From assembly GCA_965237485.1 (NCBI GenBank), contig CBDEFQ010000009.1, positions 1,380,553 through 1,444,552 of the forward strand: a DNA stretch of 64,000 bases, written 5' to 3'. This DNA is from JAAELZ01 sp965237485 (lineage in GTDB: Bacteria > Pseudomonadota > Gammaproteobacteria > Arenicellales > Poriferihabitantaceae). Under the pieces are notes generated by a model that saw only the letters and a program-made list of their open reading frames with translations, had not been told where the DNA came from and did no database searches. Both the position numbers and the translations under genes were made by a program. Shown one piece after another: positions 9,052 through 17,638 of this stretch (its first letter is position 1; each line of letters begins with the position of its first letter).

Positions 9052-10395
9052 TTAATAACCGCCCTTTCCTGGAACCCAGTTAGTACCTGCTAAAGGCACA
9101 CCTGACATCGCGGCCGCCTCAACAGTTAAGGCACACATATCTTCTGGCTCTAAATTTAGTACGTGGCTTTTACCGCATGCGCGCGCCATAGTCTGAACTT
9201 CGAGTGCCATCACCTTAAGGTAATTGGACAATCGACGCCCGCCTAATTCAGGGTCAAAGCGTTTCATTAACTCAGGGTCTTGCGTGGTGATGCCCGCAGG
9301 GTCTAATCCTTCGTGCCAATCATCATAAGCGCCAGCCGTCGTGCCTAACTCGTTGTATTCTGATTCCCATTTAGGGTCGTTATCACCGATGGCAATTAAT
9401 GCGCCTGTACCGATAGATACCGCATCCGCACCTAATGCCAGTGCCTTACCTACATCAGCGCCGTTGCGAATACCGCCTGAAACGATTAACTGTACTTCAC
9501 GGTGCATGCCTAAGTCTTGTAACGCCTGAACAGCAGGGCGAATACAAGCTAAGATAGGCTGACCAACGTGCTCAATAAATACTTCTTGGGTTGCCGCGGT
9601 GCCGCCTTGCATGCCGTCTAATACCACAACATCAGTGCCCGCTTTGATGGCCAGTGCAGTATCGTAATACGGCCTTGCCCCCCCTACTTTAATGTAGATA
9701 GGTTTTTCCCAATTGGTGATTTCGCGCAATTCAAGAATTTTAATTTCTAAATCATCAGGGCCTGTCCAATCTGGATGACGACAAGCAGAATGCTGGTCGA
9801 TGCCCTTTGGCAAGTTACGTATATGCGCCACGCGGTCAGAAATTTTCTGCCCTAGCAACATACCGCCACCCCCTGGCTTGGCACCTTGACCGACAACTAC
9901 CTCGATGGCATCAGCGCGGCGTAGGTCATTCGGGTTCATACCGTAACGTGATGGCAAGTACTGATATACAAGCTTAGATGAATGACCCCGTTCTTCTTCT
10001 GTCATCCCGCCGTCACCAGTGGTAGTCGACGTACCGGCTGCGGTAGCACCACGGCCCAATGCTTCTTTGGCACCGCCAGACAACGAGCCAAAGCTCATGC
10101 CCGCAATGGTGATTGGAATATCTAACTCAATTGGCTTTTTCGCGTAGCGCGTTCCGAGGACCACATTGGTTTCGCACTTTTCACGATAGCCTTCAAGCGC
10201 GTAGCGTGATATCGACGCCCCTAAGAAGGTTAAGTCGTCAAAGTGAGGAAGACGGCGCTTACTCCCGCCGCCGCGGATATCATAAATGCCGGTCGCTGCA
10301 GCGCGGCGAATTTCCGAATTAGTATATTCGTCGAAAGTCCAAGCCTGTCTTGGAAGGGTATTGGGTTTATCTTGGGGTTTGTCAGTCATGCTCAT
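9052..10395 (-). CDS. mgsC: N-methylglutamate synthase subunit MgsC (FMN-binding glutamate synthase domain)
   Basis: 447-aa TIM-barrel protein of the glutamate-synthase large-subunit central/FMN family. Landmarks: ITIAGMSFGSLSGGAKEAL, the PGGGGMLLGQKIS loop, IKVGGARPYYDTALAIKAG with VVVLDGMQGGTAATQEVF, LIVSGGIRNGADVGKALALG (FMN phosphate site), and C-terminal ALEVQTMARACGKSHVLNL. Together with MgsA and MgsB it reproduces, as separate chains, the domains of glutamate synthase. The complex makes N-methylglutamate in the indirect methylamine pathway. The start is 5 bp past the mgsB stop. Confidence 0.88.
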   Translation of the reverse strand: MSMTDKPQDKPNTLPRQAWTFDEYTNSEIRRAAATGIYDIRGGGSKRRLPHFDDLTFLGASISRYALEGYREKCETNVVLGTRYAKKPIELDIPITIAGMSFGSLSGGAKEALGRGATAAGTSTTTGDGGMTEEERGHSSKLVYQYLPSRYGMNPNDLRRADAIEVVVGQGAKPGGGGMLLGQKISDRVAHIRNLPKGIDQHSACRHPDWTGPDDLEIKILELREITNWEKPIYIKVGGARPYYDTALAIKAGTDVVVLDGMQGGTAATQEVFIEHVGQPILACIRPAVQALQDLGMHREVQLIVSGGIRNGADVGKALALGADAVSIGTGALIAIGDNDPKWESEYNELGTTAGAYDDWHEGLDPAGITTQDPELMKRFDPELGGRRLSNYLKVMALEVQTMARACGKSHVLNLEPEDMCALTVEAAAMSGVPLAGTNWVPGKGGY

Positions 10396-10400
10396 ATCCT

Positions 10401-11072
10401 CTAGTAGGTGCCTACGTTGTCAATATTGAAGTTGTACAGCGTTCTTGCTGAACCGTACCGCGTGAATTCTTCTGCTTTCGCATCCGCACCACTGCGCTCC
10501 AATAAATCAGTCAATGTAGCGATGTGCTCTGGACGCATTTCTTTTTTAATGCAGTCCGCGCCTAAACTTTTCACCTCACCGCGTACGTATAGCCCTGCTT
10601 CATAGCAGGAATCGCCTAAGGCATCACCCGCGTCACCTAATACCACTAGGTTTCCAGATTGCGCCATAAAAGCTGACATGTGGCCGATATTGCCGTGAAC
10701 AACGATGTCTACGCCTTTCATAGAAATACCACAGCGTGAAGAAGCGTTGCCTTTGATCACCAACAATCCACCGTGAGCAGTCGCTCCCGCGTACTGACTG
10801 GCATTGCCATCAACAATCACTGAACCAGACATCATATTTTCAGCCACACCTGGACCAACGGAACCAGTTACACGCACAGTGGCGTTTTGATTCATACCGC
10901 CGCAATAATAGCCAGTAGAGCCATCAATGGTGACATCGATATTACTTTTTAGGCCAACGGCTAACGCGTGACTACCTTTTGAGTTAATCACTTCATACTC
11001 GCCAGCTTCAGCCGCTTGTAGAGTAGAGTTAAGTTCTCTTAAATCTTGTTTTTCTAAATTAATTGTGTGCAT
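10401..11072 (-). CDS. mgsB: N-methylglutamate synthase subunit MgsB (GXGXG domain)
   Basis: Right-handed beta-helix protein of the glutamate-synthase C-terminal GXGXG type: repeated glycine turns such as VTIDGSTGYYCGGMNQNATV, VTGSVGPGVAENMMSG and VVHGNIGHMSAFMAQSGNLV. I place the start at the ATG 11070-11072 (MHTINLEKQDLRELNS), which gives 223 aa and a 14-bp overlap with the end of mgsA. The longer open frame upstream is only the shadow of mgsA. Subunit of the MgsABC complex. Confidence 0.87.
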   Translation of the reverse strand: MHTINLEKQDLRELNSTLQAAEAGEYEVINSKGSHALAVGLKSNIDVTIDGSTGYYCGGMNQNATVRVTGSVGPGVAENMMSGSVIVDGNASQYAGATAHGGLLVIKGNASSRCGISMKGVDIVVHGNIGHMSAFMAQSGNLVVLGDAGDALGDSCYEAGLYVRGEVKSLGADCIKKEMRPEHIATLTDLLERSGADAKAEEFTRYGSARTLYNFNIDNVGTY

Positions 11073-11970
11073 CTTGATGCTCCCAAAAATAAACTGTTGC
11101 AGGCTCTGGCTCCCATACTTTGGCATTTTCGATACCAGGCAAATTAACCAACGCTCTGTACTCTGAACCAAATGCAACGTATTGATCTGTCTCAGCAAGT
11201 ACTGCTGGTTTACAGGCAATCGGATCACGTACCACGCCAAAACCGTCTTTAGTGCCGACTACGAAGGTGTAAAAGCCGTCTAAATCTTCTAGGCCGGCTT
11301 CTAAGGCCTCACCTAAATTGCTACCGCCTTGCATCTGGTGGCTTAAATAAGCCGCCGCTACTTCGGTATCATTTTCTGTTTCAAATGTCATGCCTTCGCG
11401 TATGAGTTGACGGCGTAGACTGTTGTGATTTGACATCGAACCGTTATGCACCAAACATTGGTCAACGCCTGTAGAGAATGGATGTGCGCCCAGCGTAGTC
11501 ACCGCTGACTCAGTTGCCATACGGGTATGACCAATAGCATGGCTACCACTCATTTCTTCTAATTTAAAGCGTGCTGCCACATCAACGGGCAAACCCACTT
11601 CTTTATATATTTCAATCGTGTCGCCCGCGCTCATCACGCGCACATTTGGGCGAACGTCGGCAAGTGCAACGCGCGCTGCTGAAACGCAATCAGCTGGCAA
11701 ATTAATCACCGCATGCGTATCAATCACAGCCACTGACACCTTTTTACCAATCGCTTTGCTTAAATCAGCTGCTAGGTTTTCATAATCATCCGCACCAGTA
11801 TCTGATTGCACGGTAATTTTAGAAGCACCTTCGTCTTCTGCACCGTAAATCGCAATACCCGCACTATCAGGCCCTCGATCAGTCATGGTCACCAACATAT
11901 CTGAAAGCATTTGCCCCAGCTGCGGTTCCAAAGACTTATCTTTTAAAAATAATCCGACGATTCCACACAT
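11059..11970 (-). CDS. mgsA: N-methylglutamate synthase subunit MgsA (class II glutamine amidotransferase)
   Basis: 303-aa Ntn-type amidotransferase. The sequence opens MCGIVGLF, where Cys2 becomes the N-terminal nucleophile after Met removal. Further active-site elements are GHTRMATES and VHNGSMSNHNSLR, with the ENDTEVAAAYL helix. In MgsABC this subunit acts on gamma-glutamylmethylamide where glutamate synthase acts on glutamine. First gene of the mgsABC-gmaS block. A 126-bp gap with three hairpins separates it from the small membrane gene upstream. Confidence 0.87.
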   Translation of the reverse strand: MCGIVGLFLKDKSLEPQLGQMLSDMLVTMTDRGPDSAGIAIYGAEDEGASKITVQSDTGADDYENLAADLSKAIGKKVSVAVIDTHAVINLPADCVSAARVALADVRPNVRVMSAGDTIEIYKEVGLPVDVAARFKLEEMSGSHAIGHTRMATESAVTTLGAHPFSTGVDQCLVHNGSMSNHNSLRRQLIREGMTFETENDTEVAAAYLSHQMQGGSNLGEALEAGLEDLDGFYTFVVGTKDGFGVVRDPIACKPAVLAETDQYVAFGSEYRALVNLPGIENAKVWEPEPATVYFWEHQDAHN

Positions 11971-12002
11971 TAGTTTTAAACTCCACTCGTAAGTTTTTCA
12001 GA

Positions 12003-12096
12003 GGCGAAATAATTCGCCAAATTAATTTGAATATTGGGGAGCCACATATTATTTGTATGTGGCCGCCCAATTAATGATTTATAAGAATCTTATAAA
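12003..12096 (-). promoter_or_regulatory. Three consecutive hairpins in the gap upstream of mgsA
   Basis: Three perfect stem-loops in under 100 bp: GGCGAA/TTCGCC at 12003-12018, GCCACATA/TATGTGGC at 12041-12063, and GATTTATAAG/CTTATAAATC at 12074-12096, the last touching the stop codon of the small membrane gene. None is followed by a clear T-run, so they look more like RNA processing or attenuation signals than a full terminator. They could set a lower level of mgs/gmaS mRNA relative to the transporter genes. Role inferred only. Confidence 0.5.
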
Positions 12097-12312
12097 TCAA
12101 TACCTATCGATTGCTCCGCTGGCTTTCGATTTATCAAACGCCTTGCGTTGGTGCTCTAGTTCAGCTGACTCACGAGACGACTGAACAAAGTGCCAACCTA
12201 GCCAAAACACCACACCAATGACCACCATCAGAACCTCAGACCCTTGAAAAGGGTACACAGCACCAACGTTTGCTAGATCGACGGCCCAATTTTCATAACC
12301 TATTGTAGACAT
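12097..12312 (-). CDS. Small single-pass membrane protein paired with amt (copy 1)
   Basis: 71 aa. A short N-terminus with GYENWAVDLANVGAVYPF, one hydrophobic segment (VLMVVIGVVFWLGWHFV, about residues 28-44), then a charged cytoplasm-like tail with SRESAELEHQR. It starts 19 bp after the frameshifted amt on the same strand. A second protein of the same plan follows the other amt (17088-17255); both tails share an E-(S/N)-A-x-x-E-H pattern. No known family recognised. The repeated position suggests a partner of the transporter. Confidence 0.75.
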   Translation of the reverse strand: MSTIGYENWAVDLANVGAVYPFQGSEVLMVVIGVVFWLGWHFVQSSRESAELEHQRKAFDKSKASGAIDRY

Positions 12313-12331
12313 AATAATTTCCTCTCTAAAA

Positions 12332-13687
12332 TTAGGCGCCTAGGCGCGATTTATCCGCTGTAGCCAATTCTGCAATGGCATTTTCGTAAGCTTCGTTATC
12401 TTGAAAATCAAGACCTAGAATTTCAATTTCTTCAGGAATGCGTAGTACACCCATGCTCGATTGAATCTTGGTTACGATATAAGCAGGGCAAAAACCCAGC
12501 ACGAAGAACATAATAATTGCGCCTAAGAACTGTCCCAATGGGTTGATCTGCGCAAAGCCTTCGTATGGAGAAGATGGAGCGCCCCATAATACGAAACCTG
12601 CAACCACTACGCCCAAGAAACCTGCATAGCCGTGCACGGCAACTGCGCCAACTGCGTCATCTATTTTGAACTTACGCTCAACCCAGAAGTGTAGCTTATA
12701 AGCTATGACTGGAATGATAGTGCCGATAATCAAGGCTTGCATGGGGTGATATAAATCATTACCCGCAGAAGCGCCGATAATACCCGCTAGGCCACCTGAG
12801 AAAGTCCAGAAGACATCACCTTTAGACACAATGTAAGTCGCCAATAAACCGCCCGAAAGTGCCATCAAGAAGTTAAACGTAATCGCACCTAATGTGGTTG
12901 GGGCTAAATAGATATTAGTGGCTGTAAATGTTTCACCCGTAATTAGACCGCCAATGGCTTCAGGCGAAATCACCGGAACGTTACAAGCGGCATAAAATCC
13001 CCAAAAACCTGTGTAGATCATGAACAGACCCAAAGCGACCATCCAAGGGTTATGGGGGGAATGTCACGTGGTGTGCCATCATTTAGCAAACTTACCAATA
13101 CGTGGGCCCAAGACAACCAGTACACCCAATGCATAGCCGCCCGCGATCGCGTGGATAACGCCTGATGCATAGGCATCATGATAGCCTAATATTTCGACCA
13201 TCCAACCGCCCGCATGCCAGCCCCATGCTGCGTCAATGATCCAGAAGACTGAACCGATCAACACCGCGTGAACCCAAAAAGCACTAGAGCGAATACGCTC
13301 AATAACTGAGCCCGAAACGATAGAGGCTGCTGTCCAAGAGAACAATAGAAATGCTGCCCAGAATACGCCGGTAATACGATCGCCTAAGTGAGTTGACATG
13401 GTTTCTGACCATGGCACATTAGCGGCACCGGAAGCCAAGTCTAAACCACCAAATAATGGAAACTGTGGGAACGCCCAGTAAATCCACCAACCAAAGAAAT
13501 AAAATGTCACCGTGACCAAAGGAATGATCATGACATTTTTAATTAACGTATGTTGGTGGTTTTTTCTACGACTCGCGCCCACCCCATACATACAAAATCC
13601 AACGTGGATTAGAAACATAAAGACCACCGTTACCCAGTAATAAAACTCGGTAAAGATTGTCATCAATGCATTTAAATCGCCTACCAT
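12332..13687 (-). pseudogene. Amt-family ammonium/methylammonium transporter (one-base frameshift)
   Basis: Eleven-helix Amt/Mep/Rh channel. The first half (from ATG 13687) runs from MVGDLNALMTIFTEFYYWV through helices containing WGWHAGGWMVEIL and the first pore histidine in ASGVIHAIAGG, stopping after GPRIGKFAK at 13079. The second half continues in another frame as DGTPRDIPPHNPWMVALG and carries the second pore histidine in VAVHGYAGFLGV, ending at 12332. The change lies at about 13079-13085, beside a short A-run, so a sequencing error is possible. It lies upstream of a small membrane gene and mgsABC-gmaS, so methylammonium is a likely cargo alongside ammonium. A good Shine-Dalgarno (GAGGAGAAAG) precedes the start. 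Confidence 0.85.
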
Positions 13688-13970
13688 AACTTTCTCCTCA
13701 TGTATTGATATTAGTTGTTAAAATATTCATATAATTAAATTATTTATCATATCATTAAAAATGAAGTTCGTTTATAATAGGATTCGCATAGTGGTGTCAA
13801 ACGATTTATTAAAGTCTTAGCAAGTTGGTTCACTACTGGTTTCATTTCGGTTAGGCATTGGTGTAGACTGCTTACTACTCAAATTATAGACATGGTTAAA
13901 CTACTAAAACTTGAGCTTCGCTAACTCGCCGTTAAAGCAATTAAAATCCACAAAGAATTATAAAGTGCCC
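13688..13970. promoter_or_regulatory. Divergent intergenic region between amt and the XRE-cupin gene
   Basis: 283 bp, very AT-rich on the amt side (13690-13780). It must hold the promoters of the transporter/mgs/gmaS block (minus) and of the regulator (plus). I see no sigma-54 type GG-N10-GC element in the amt direction. No operator could be fixed by eye. Confidence 0.45.
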
Positions 13971-14633
13971 ATGAAGAACACTATTTCTAAGCTAAATAAG
14001 TTAGAACAAAACCCGCACGCGGTTCGAAAAGAAAAAGAGAAAGTTTTAGAAATAGCAATTGGCCGAGAGGTTAAAAATTTGCGGGTAAAAAGAGCCATGA
14101 CTGTGTCTGAACTAGCTGAAGCAACGGGTGTATCGATTGGCATGCTGTCAAAGATAGAGAACGGCTTAACCTCCCCGTCTTTAACAACCATACAAAGTTT
14201 GGCGTACGCTTTACAAGTGCCGCTCACCACATTCTTTAAACGGTTTGAAGAAAGCCGAAACGCTATGCACGTTAAAGCCGGCGAAGGCATTGAAGTAGAG
14301 CGCGTAGGCACGCGCTCTGGGCATCAATATAGTTTGCTTGGGCACATACCCGGCAATTTCAGTGGCGTTACTGTTGAACCCTATATTATCGAGCTAACCG
14401 ACAAATCGGATAAATTTCCCGCATTTCAACACGAAGGCATCGAATTTATCTTTATGCTCGAGGGCATTGTCGATTACCGACATGCCAATAACACTTACCG
14501 ATTAGAACCTGGCGATTGTTTATTCTTTGACGCTGACGCGCCCCACGGCCCTGACCTAACAGAGCAGCTACCCGTGCGGTTTTTGTCGATAATCTCATAT
14601 CCACAGGTTAATTTGCCGAATCAATCCGCTTAG
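13971..14633 (+). CDS. XRE-family HTH regulator with C-terminal cupin domain
   Basis: 220 aa from the ATG at 13971; an upstream TTG at 13911 would only add a non-conserved tail. Helix-turn-helix at about residues 33-88 (VSELAEATGVSIGMLSKIEN) and a cupin_2 sensor at about 130-212 with FQHEGIEFIFMLEGIVDY and LEPGDCLFFDADAPHG. This two-domain type often senses a small metabolite and controls a neighbouring amine or amino-acid pathway. It is divergent from the amt-mgs-gmaS block, which makes that block the likely target. Its stop overlaps the end of the converging cyclotransferase-like gene by 4 bp. Confidence 0.85.
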   Translation: MKNTISKLNKLEQNPHAVRKEKEKVLEIAIGREVKNLRVKRAMTVSELAEATGVSIGMLSKIENGLTSPSLTTIQSLAYALQVPLTTFFKRFEESRNAMHVKAGEGIEVERVGTRSGHQYSLLGHIPGNFSGVTVEPYIIELTDKSDKFPAFQHEGIEFIFMLEGIVDYRHANNTYRLEPGDCLFFDADAPHGPDLTEQLPVRFLSIISYPQVNLPNQSA

Positions 14634-15131
14634 CAGTAGTAAATAGCGCGCTCCCTAGTCGCACGTTCATAGTCTTCGTCTTCAACTGCTTTTGACATTT
14701 CAATGACCGTAATTATTGATTTGGGCAGCTGATGCTCAATAGCTCCGCGTAATACATGCTCTTTATACCATGTTAATGGTAAAGCACCCTCAAGCTTAGA
14801 CGGCATTGCGAAGTACGCAAAAGCTTCAATCTGAGTATTGTCAATTGACAAAACCTCTACTGTCTGGCGAATATAAGGTACTGGCGTGCCTTCAAACCGA
14901 TCTAACGTCTCGATGTCACTTTCGTCAATTTAAGTATAGTACGCCCCAAATTTCTGCTCCATCTTTAGGCAGCATATCGCACTTGGCCGATCCATCTGAA
15001 CTGAGCTTTGTGAAGACCATTTTAAGTCCTTTCAGTCTAGCTGCACCAATTAGGATCGCTTGCGAAATTCGTGAGCGCATTCTCTCGCTAGCCATATTCG
15101 AGCCGTAAGCAAAGTAATACTGATCAGTCAT
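14630..15131 (-). pseudogene. Gamma-glutamylcyclotransferase-fold protein (frameshifted)
   Basis: GGCT/AIG2-like fold. The N-terminal part MTDQYYFAYGSNMASERM has the diagnostic YGSNM loop and reads to GVLYL near 14930. The remainder continues in another frame as IDESDIETLDRFEGTPVPY (the family's LDxxEG region) to the stop at 14630. One extra base in the run at 14926-14932 explains the break. The fold includes gamma-glutamylamine cyclotransferases, which release an amine and 5-oxoproline from gamma-glutamylamines. Since gamma-glutamylmethylamide is an intermediate of the neighbouring operon, a link is attractive but unproven. A MITE-like element begins 4 bp upstream of its start codon and must have displaced its promoter. 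Confidence 0.8.
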
Positions 15132-15135
15132 ACGT

Positions 15136-15404
15136 CTAGTACTCTTTCAAGATAATATTGCCTAATTCAGCGTCAACGCACTGTTTCACAGCAAGGCGTA
15201 TTATGCAATGAATGGTCACTCCCTTCAAAAGCGATACAACGCAGTTGTGGGACGGTGCGTTGGCGCCCTTTGGGTGAGCCTGTCCGCGCTCTGGACTGCG
15301 TTGCCGCTTTTGCAAAGGGAGTGACCATTTGCTGCAAGCGACGCTTTGCCAGATACGCGGACAGACTCACTGAATTAGGCAATATTATCTTGAAAGAGTA
15401 CTAG
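15136..15404. mobile_element. MITE-like palindromic element A, copy 1
   Basis: 269 bp bounded by CTAG, with perfect terminal inverted repeats of 35 bp that start CTAGTACTCTTTCAAGATAA and end in CCTAATTCAG. A second inner inverted repeat (AATGGTCACTCCCTT) lies around 15210 and 15320, so the single strand can fold almost end to end. No transposase coding; frames inside are shadows. Two further copies at 40853 and 46702. Sits directly 5' of the cyclotransferase-like gene. Confidence 0.9.
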
Positions 15405-15769
15405 TTTATTAACAAGATTAAGCACAATAGTTACGACCATAGTAATATCAGCAATTTTAGCTACGGATTCTAAGCTAGGATCATCCCGTTAACACCATGA
15501 AATTCATGCTATATTCAGTTTTGAGTACGATTTTACTGGTACTCCAATTCAATACCAATGCAAGCGTAGACTCTTTTCAATGATCTGCATCTGGTAGAAT
15601 TGTGTTCCTTGCCATCAATTTGGTAATAAATAAGCAGTTATATAAAGGGGCTTCCTTGAATTTTCTAGGACTCTCCTGAATATCAATTGCTACATAATCG
15701 CAGCATGCTTAAGTTATTTTGCCTCGCTGTACAAATACAAATCTAATCTCAATTCGAGGAGAAGCAGTT
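15405..15769 (+). promoter_or_regulatory. Upstream region of the second amt
   Basis: 365 bp with no gene. Holds the ribosome binding site GAGGAGAAG 7 bp before the amt start, and presumably the promoter. I looked for a sigma-54 promoter, common before amt genes, and found no convincing one. Confidence 0.4.
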
Positions 15770-17071
15770 ATGACCCCAGAGGAAATACAAGCCGCAATTG
15801 CGGCCACTGCCACCATTAATTTGGAGGTGTATTATTATTGGGCCACGGCAATCATGGTATTGATTCATGCCGGCTTTTTAATGTACGAAATGGGCGCGTC
15901 TCGCGTCAAGCACACGCTAGCTTCGGGCACTAAAAACATCTTGGCTTTCGCGTTCATGATCCCTACCTTCTATATGTTTGGTTGGTGGATTTATCTAGCA
16001 ATGACCGATGGCTTTGTGCCTGATTTTGCTGCCGGTGCAGGGGGCGTTCCATGGGGCGACTCAATGGGCCCTAATATGCAAGACAATACCAGTGGCGTAT
16101 TCGTAGGCGCATTTACGCTGTTTGCATGTACTACAGCATCAATTATGTCTGGCGCAGTTATTGAACGTATCCGCATGGCGGCCTTCATAATCCTGGCTGT
16201 AATATTAGGCTCGGTTGCATGGGTTCTATCTGCATCTTGGGGTTGGCATTATCAAGGCTGGATGGTTACTAAGTGGGGCTATCATGATTTCGGTGCATCA
16301 GGTGTAGTACACATGATTTCTGGCTTCTTTGCTTTAGGCGTATTAATAAACCTCGGGCCACGAATTGGCAAATTCAATTCTGATGGTTCTGCCAATAGTA
16401 TCCGCGGTCATAGCTTGCCGATGACGGCTACAGGCTTGATGCTGATCGTTGTTGGCTTCTTTGGTTTCTTAGGCGCTTGTGTAATTTTCCCAGGCACTGC
16501 AGTAAGTTTCCACGAAACTCAGTGGACTAACATTTACGGTGGGCCAACTACGCTTTCAGCCATCTGTTTTAATACGCTGATGGCAGTAGCCGGCGGTATT
16601 ATCGGTTGTTATGTCGCCACACGTGATCCTTTCTGGATGATGTCCGGTGCACTATGCGGGGTTATCTCTGCTGCAGCTGGTCTTGATATGTGGTACCCAG
16701 GCCTTGCATTCGTCGTTGCGTTTGCTGGTGGCCTACTTGGCCCTTGGGCTGCAGGTATTGTTGAGAAAATGGGGATCGACGACACAGTCGGAGCGTTCTC
16801 AGTACACGGTATTTGCGGCATATGGGGGCTATTATCTGTCGGCATCTTTATGGGTGGATACCCTGCTGTTTCTGCGGATATTCCAGCGATCACCTTTTAT
16901 GGCCAGTTCATGGGCATGATCGTTATGGGGCTACTGGGTTTTGTTCCTGGTTATGTTATTTCATTGATCATGAAAATGATGGGCATCCTTCGCGCTAGCG
17001 ACGGTGTACAAATGGCTGGTATGGACGTCGAGGTTGTTGGCGATGCATACCCAGAAGAAATCAAATCTTAA
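15770..17071 (+). CDS. Amt-family ammonium/methylammonium transporter (intact)
   Basis: 433 aa from the ATG at 15770. Eleven hydrophobic segments. The twin pore histidines are present (H181 in SGVVHMISG, H345 in FSVHGICGIWG), as are the conserved ASRVKHT and ASIMSGAVIERIR segments. About 40% of positions look shared with the broken amt at 12.3-13.7 kb, so these are paralogues. Only methylamine genes lie around, so it may serve methylammonium or recover the ammonium released by amine catabolism. No glnK is adjacent, which is unusual for amt. Confidence 0.88.
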   Translation: MTPEEIQAAIAATATINLEVYYYWATAIMVLIHAGFLMYEMGASRVKHTLASGTKNILAFAFMIPTFYMFGWWIYLAMTDGFVPDFAAGAGGVPWGDSMGPNMQDNTSGVFVGAFTLFACTTASIMSGAVIERIRMAAFIILAVILGSVAWVLSASWGWHYQGWMVTKWGYHDFGASGVVHMISGFFALGVLINLGPRIGKFNSDGSANSIRGHSLPMTATGLMLIVVGFFGFLGACVIFPGTAVSFHETQWTNIYGGPTTLSAICFNTLMAVAGGIIGCYVATRDPFWMMSGALCGVISAAAGLDMWYPGLAFVVAFAGGLLGPWAAGIVEKMGIDDTVGAFSVHGICGIWGLLSVGIFMGGYPAVSADIPAITFYGQFMGMIVMGLLGFVPGYVISLIMKMMGILRASDGVQMAGMDVEVVGDAYPEEIKS

Positions 17072-17087
17072 TTAAGAGGACAGACTA

Positions 17088-17255
17088 ATGTTTAATTCAA
17101 GTCCAATTACTACTTGGGAAGGAGCCGGTGCATTTTTTAATTATGCGGGAAGCGGCGGTGCTGTGTTTTGGTTCTGGGTTATGGCAGCATTGCTGATCGT
17201 ACCCTTGGTGGTTGCTTTGAGAGCAGAAAACGCTGCCGAAGCCGAGCACGACTAA
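17088..17255 (+). CDS. Small single-pass membrane protein paired with amt (copy 2)
   Basis: 55 aa, too short for usual gene calls. ATG at 17088 is preceded by AGAGGACAG, 16 bp after the amt stop. Layout: N-terminus with TTWEGAGAFFNYAGSGG, one hydrophobic helix (AVFWFWVMAALLIVPLVVAL, about residues 25-44), then the tail RAENAAEAEHD. Same gene order, length class, topology and tail pattern (E-(S/N)-A-x-x-E-H) as the protein at 12097-12312. The strong terminator right after it supports an amt-small protein operon. Confidence 0.8.
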   Translation: MFNSSPITTWEGAGAFFNYAGSGGAVFWFWVMAALLIVPLVVALRAENAAEAEHD

Positions 17256-17281
17256 GAAGAACCTAGCCTTTATAAAGGCAT

Positions 17282-17316
17282 TAGCCGCGTCCTCAATAGG
17301 TCGCGGCTTTTTTATG
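17282..17316 (+). terminator. Rho-independent terminator of the amt operon
   Basis: AGCCGCG stem at about 17282, its complement CGCGGCT before TTTTTT at about 17303-17316. Lies 25 bp after the small membrane gene. Confidence 0.85.
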
Positions 17317-17385
17317 CTTAGAGCTTATATAAAATCTGCTAGGCTGGAAACAAAAAGTGAAATCGCGATGCTAAGTTTGAAAAAT

Positions 17386-17631
17386 CTAACGGTTACGATA
17401 GTAGCGCGCGATACCGATTAAGCTAATAATCACCCAGAAGAACTCAATTGCAGCAGCAGCTAGATTGAACTCTACTGACAGGGAGACGAGTATTAAGGAA
17501 GCGCCTAGAAGGTTGATCAGAGAGAATTTTAGGGATTCACTATCAAGCTTGCCTAATTGCAACAAGAAATAGCAGCCAACGATACAAGCGACACCCAAGT
17601 TTCCAACAATATCGTGCCAGCCTATCTGCAT
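17386..17631 (-). CDS. CBU_0592-type small membrane protein
   Basis: 81 aa, three hydrophobic segments, with the family pattern IVGCYFLLQLGKLDSESLKF followed by LINLLGASLILVSL and FFWVIISLIGIARYY. Function of the family unknown. It begins 7 bp after the end of the glycerate kinase gene on the same strand, so it is probably the third gene of the sgaA-gckA operon. Confidence 0.75.
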   Translation of the reverse strand: MQIGWHDIVGNLGVACIVGCYFLLQLGKLDSESLKFSLINLLGASLILVSLSVEFNLAAAAIEFFWVIISLIGIARYYRNR

Positions 17632-17638
17632 ACTATTG

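Noticed and set aside
10401..11240. 279-aa version of MgsB with an upstream start
   Set aside because: The added N-terminus is the shadow of mgsA; the ATG at 11072 gives the family start.
15173..15382. Open frames inside element A (also 40853-41122 and 46702-46923)
   Set aside because: The same frames appear in all copies only because the palindrome is repeated; no domain, no ribosome site.
15405..15769. Sigma-54 promoter before amt
   Set aside because: No GG-N10-GC spaced motif with the surrounding consensus was found.
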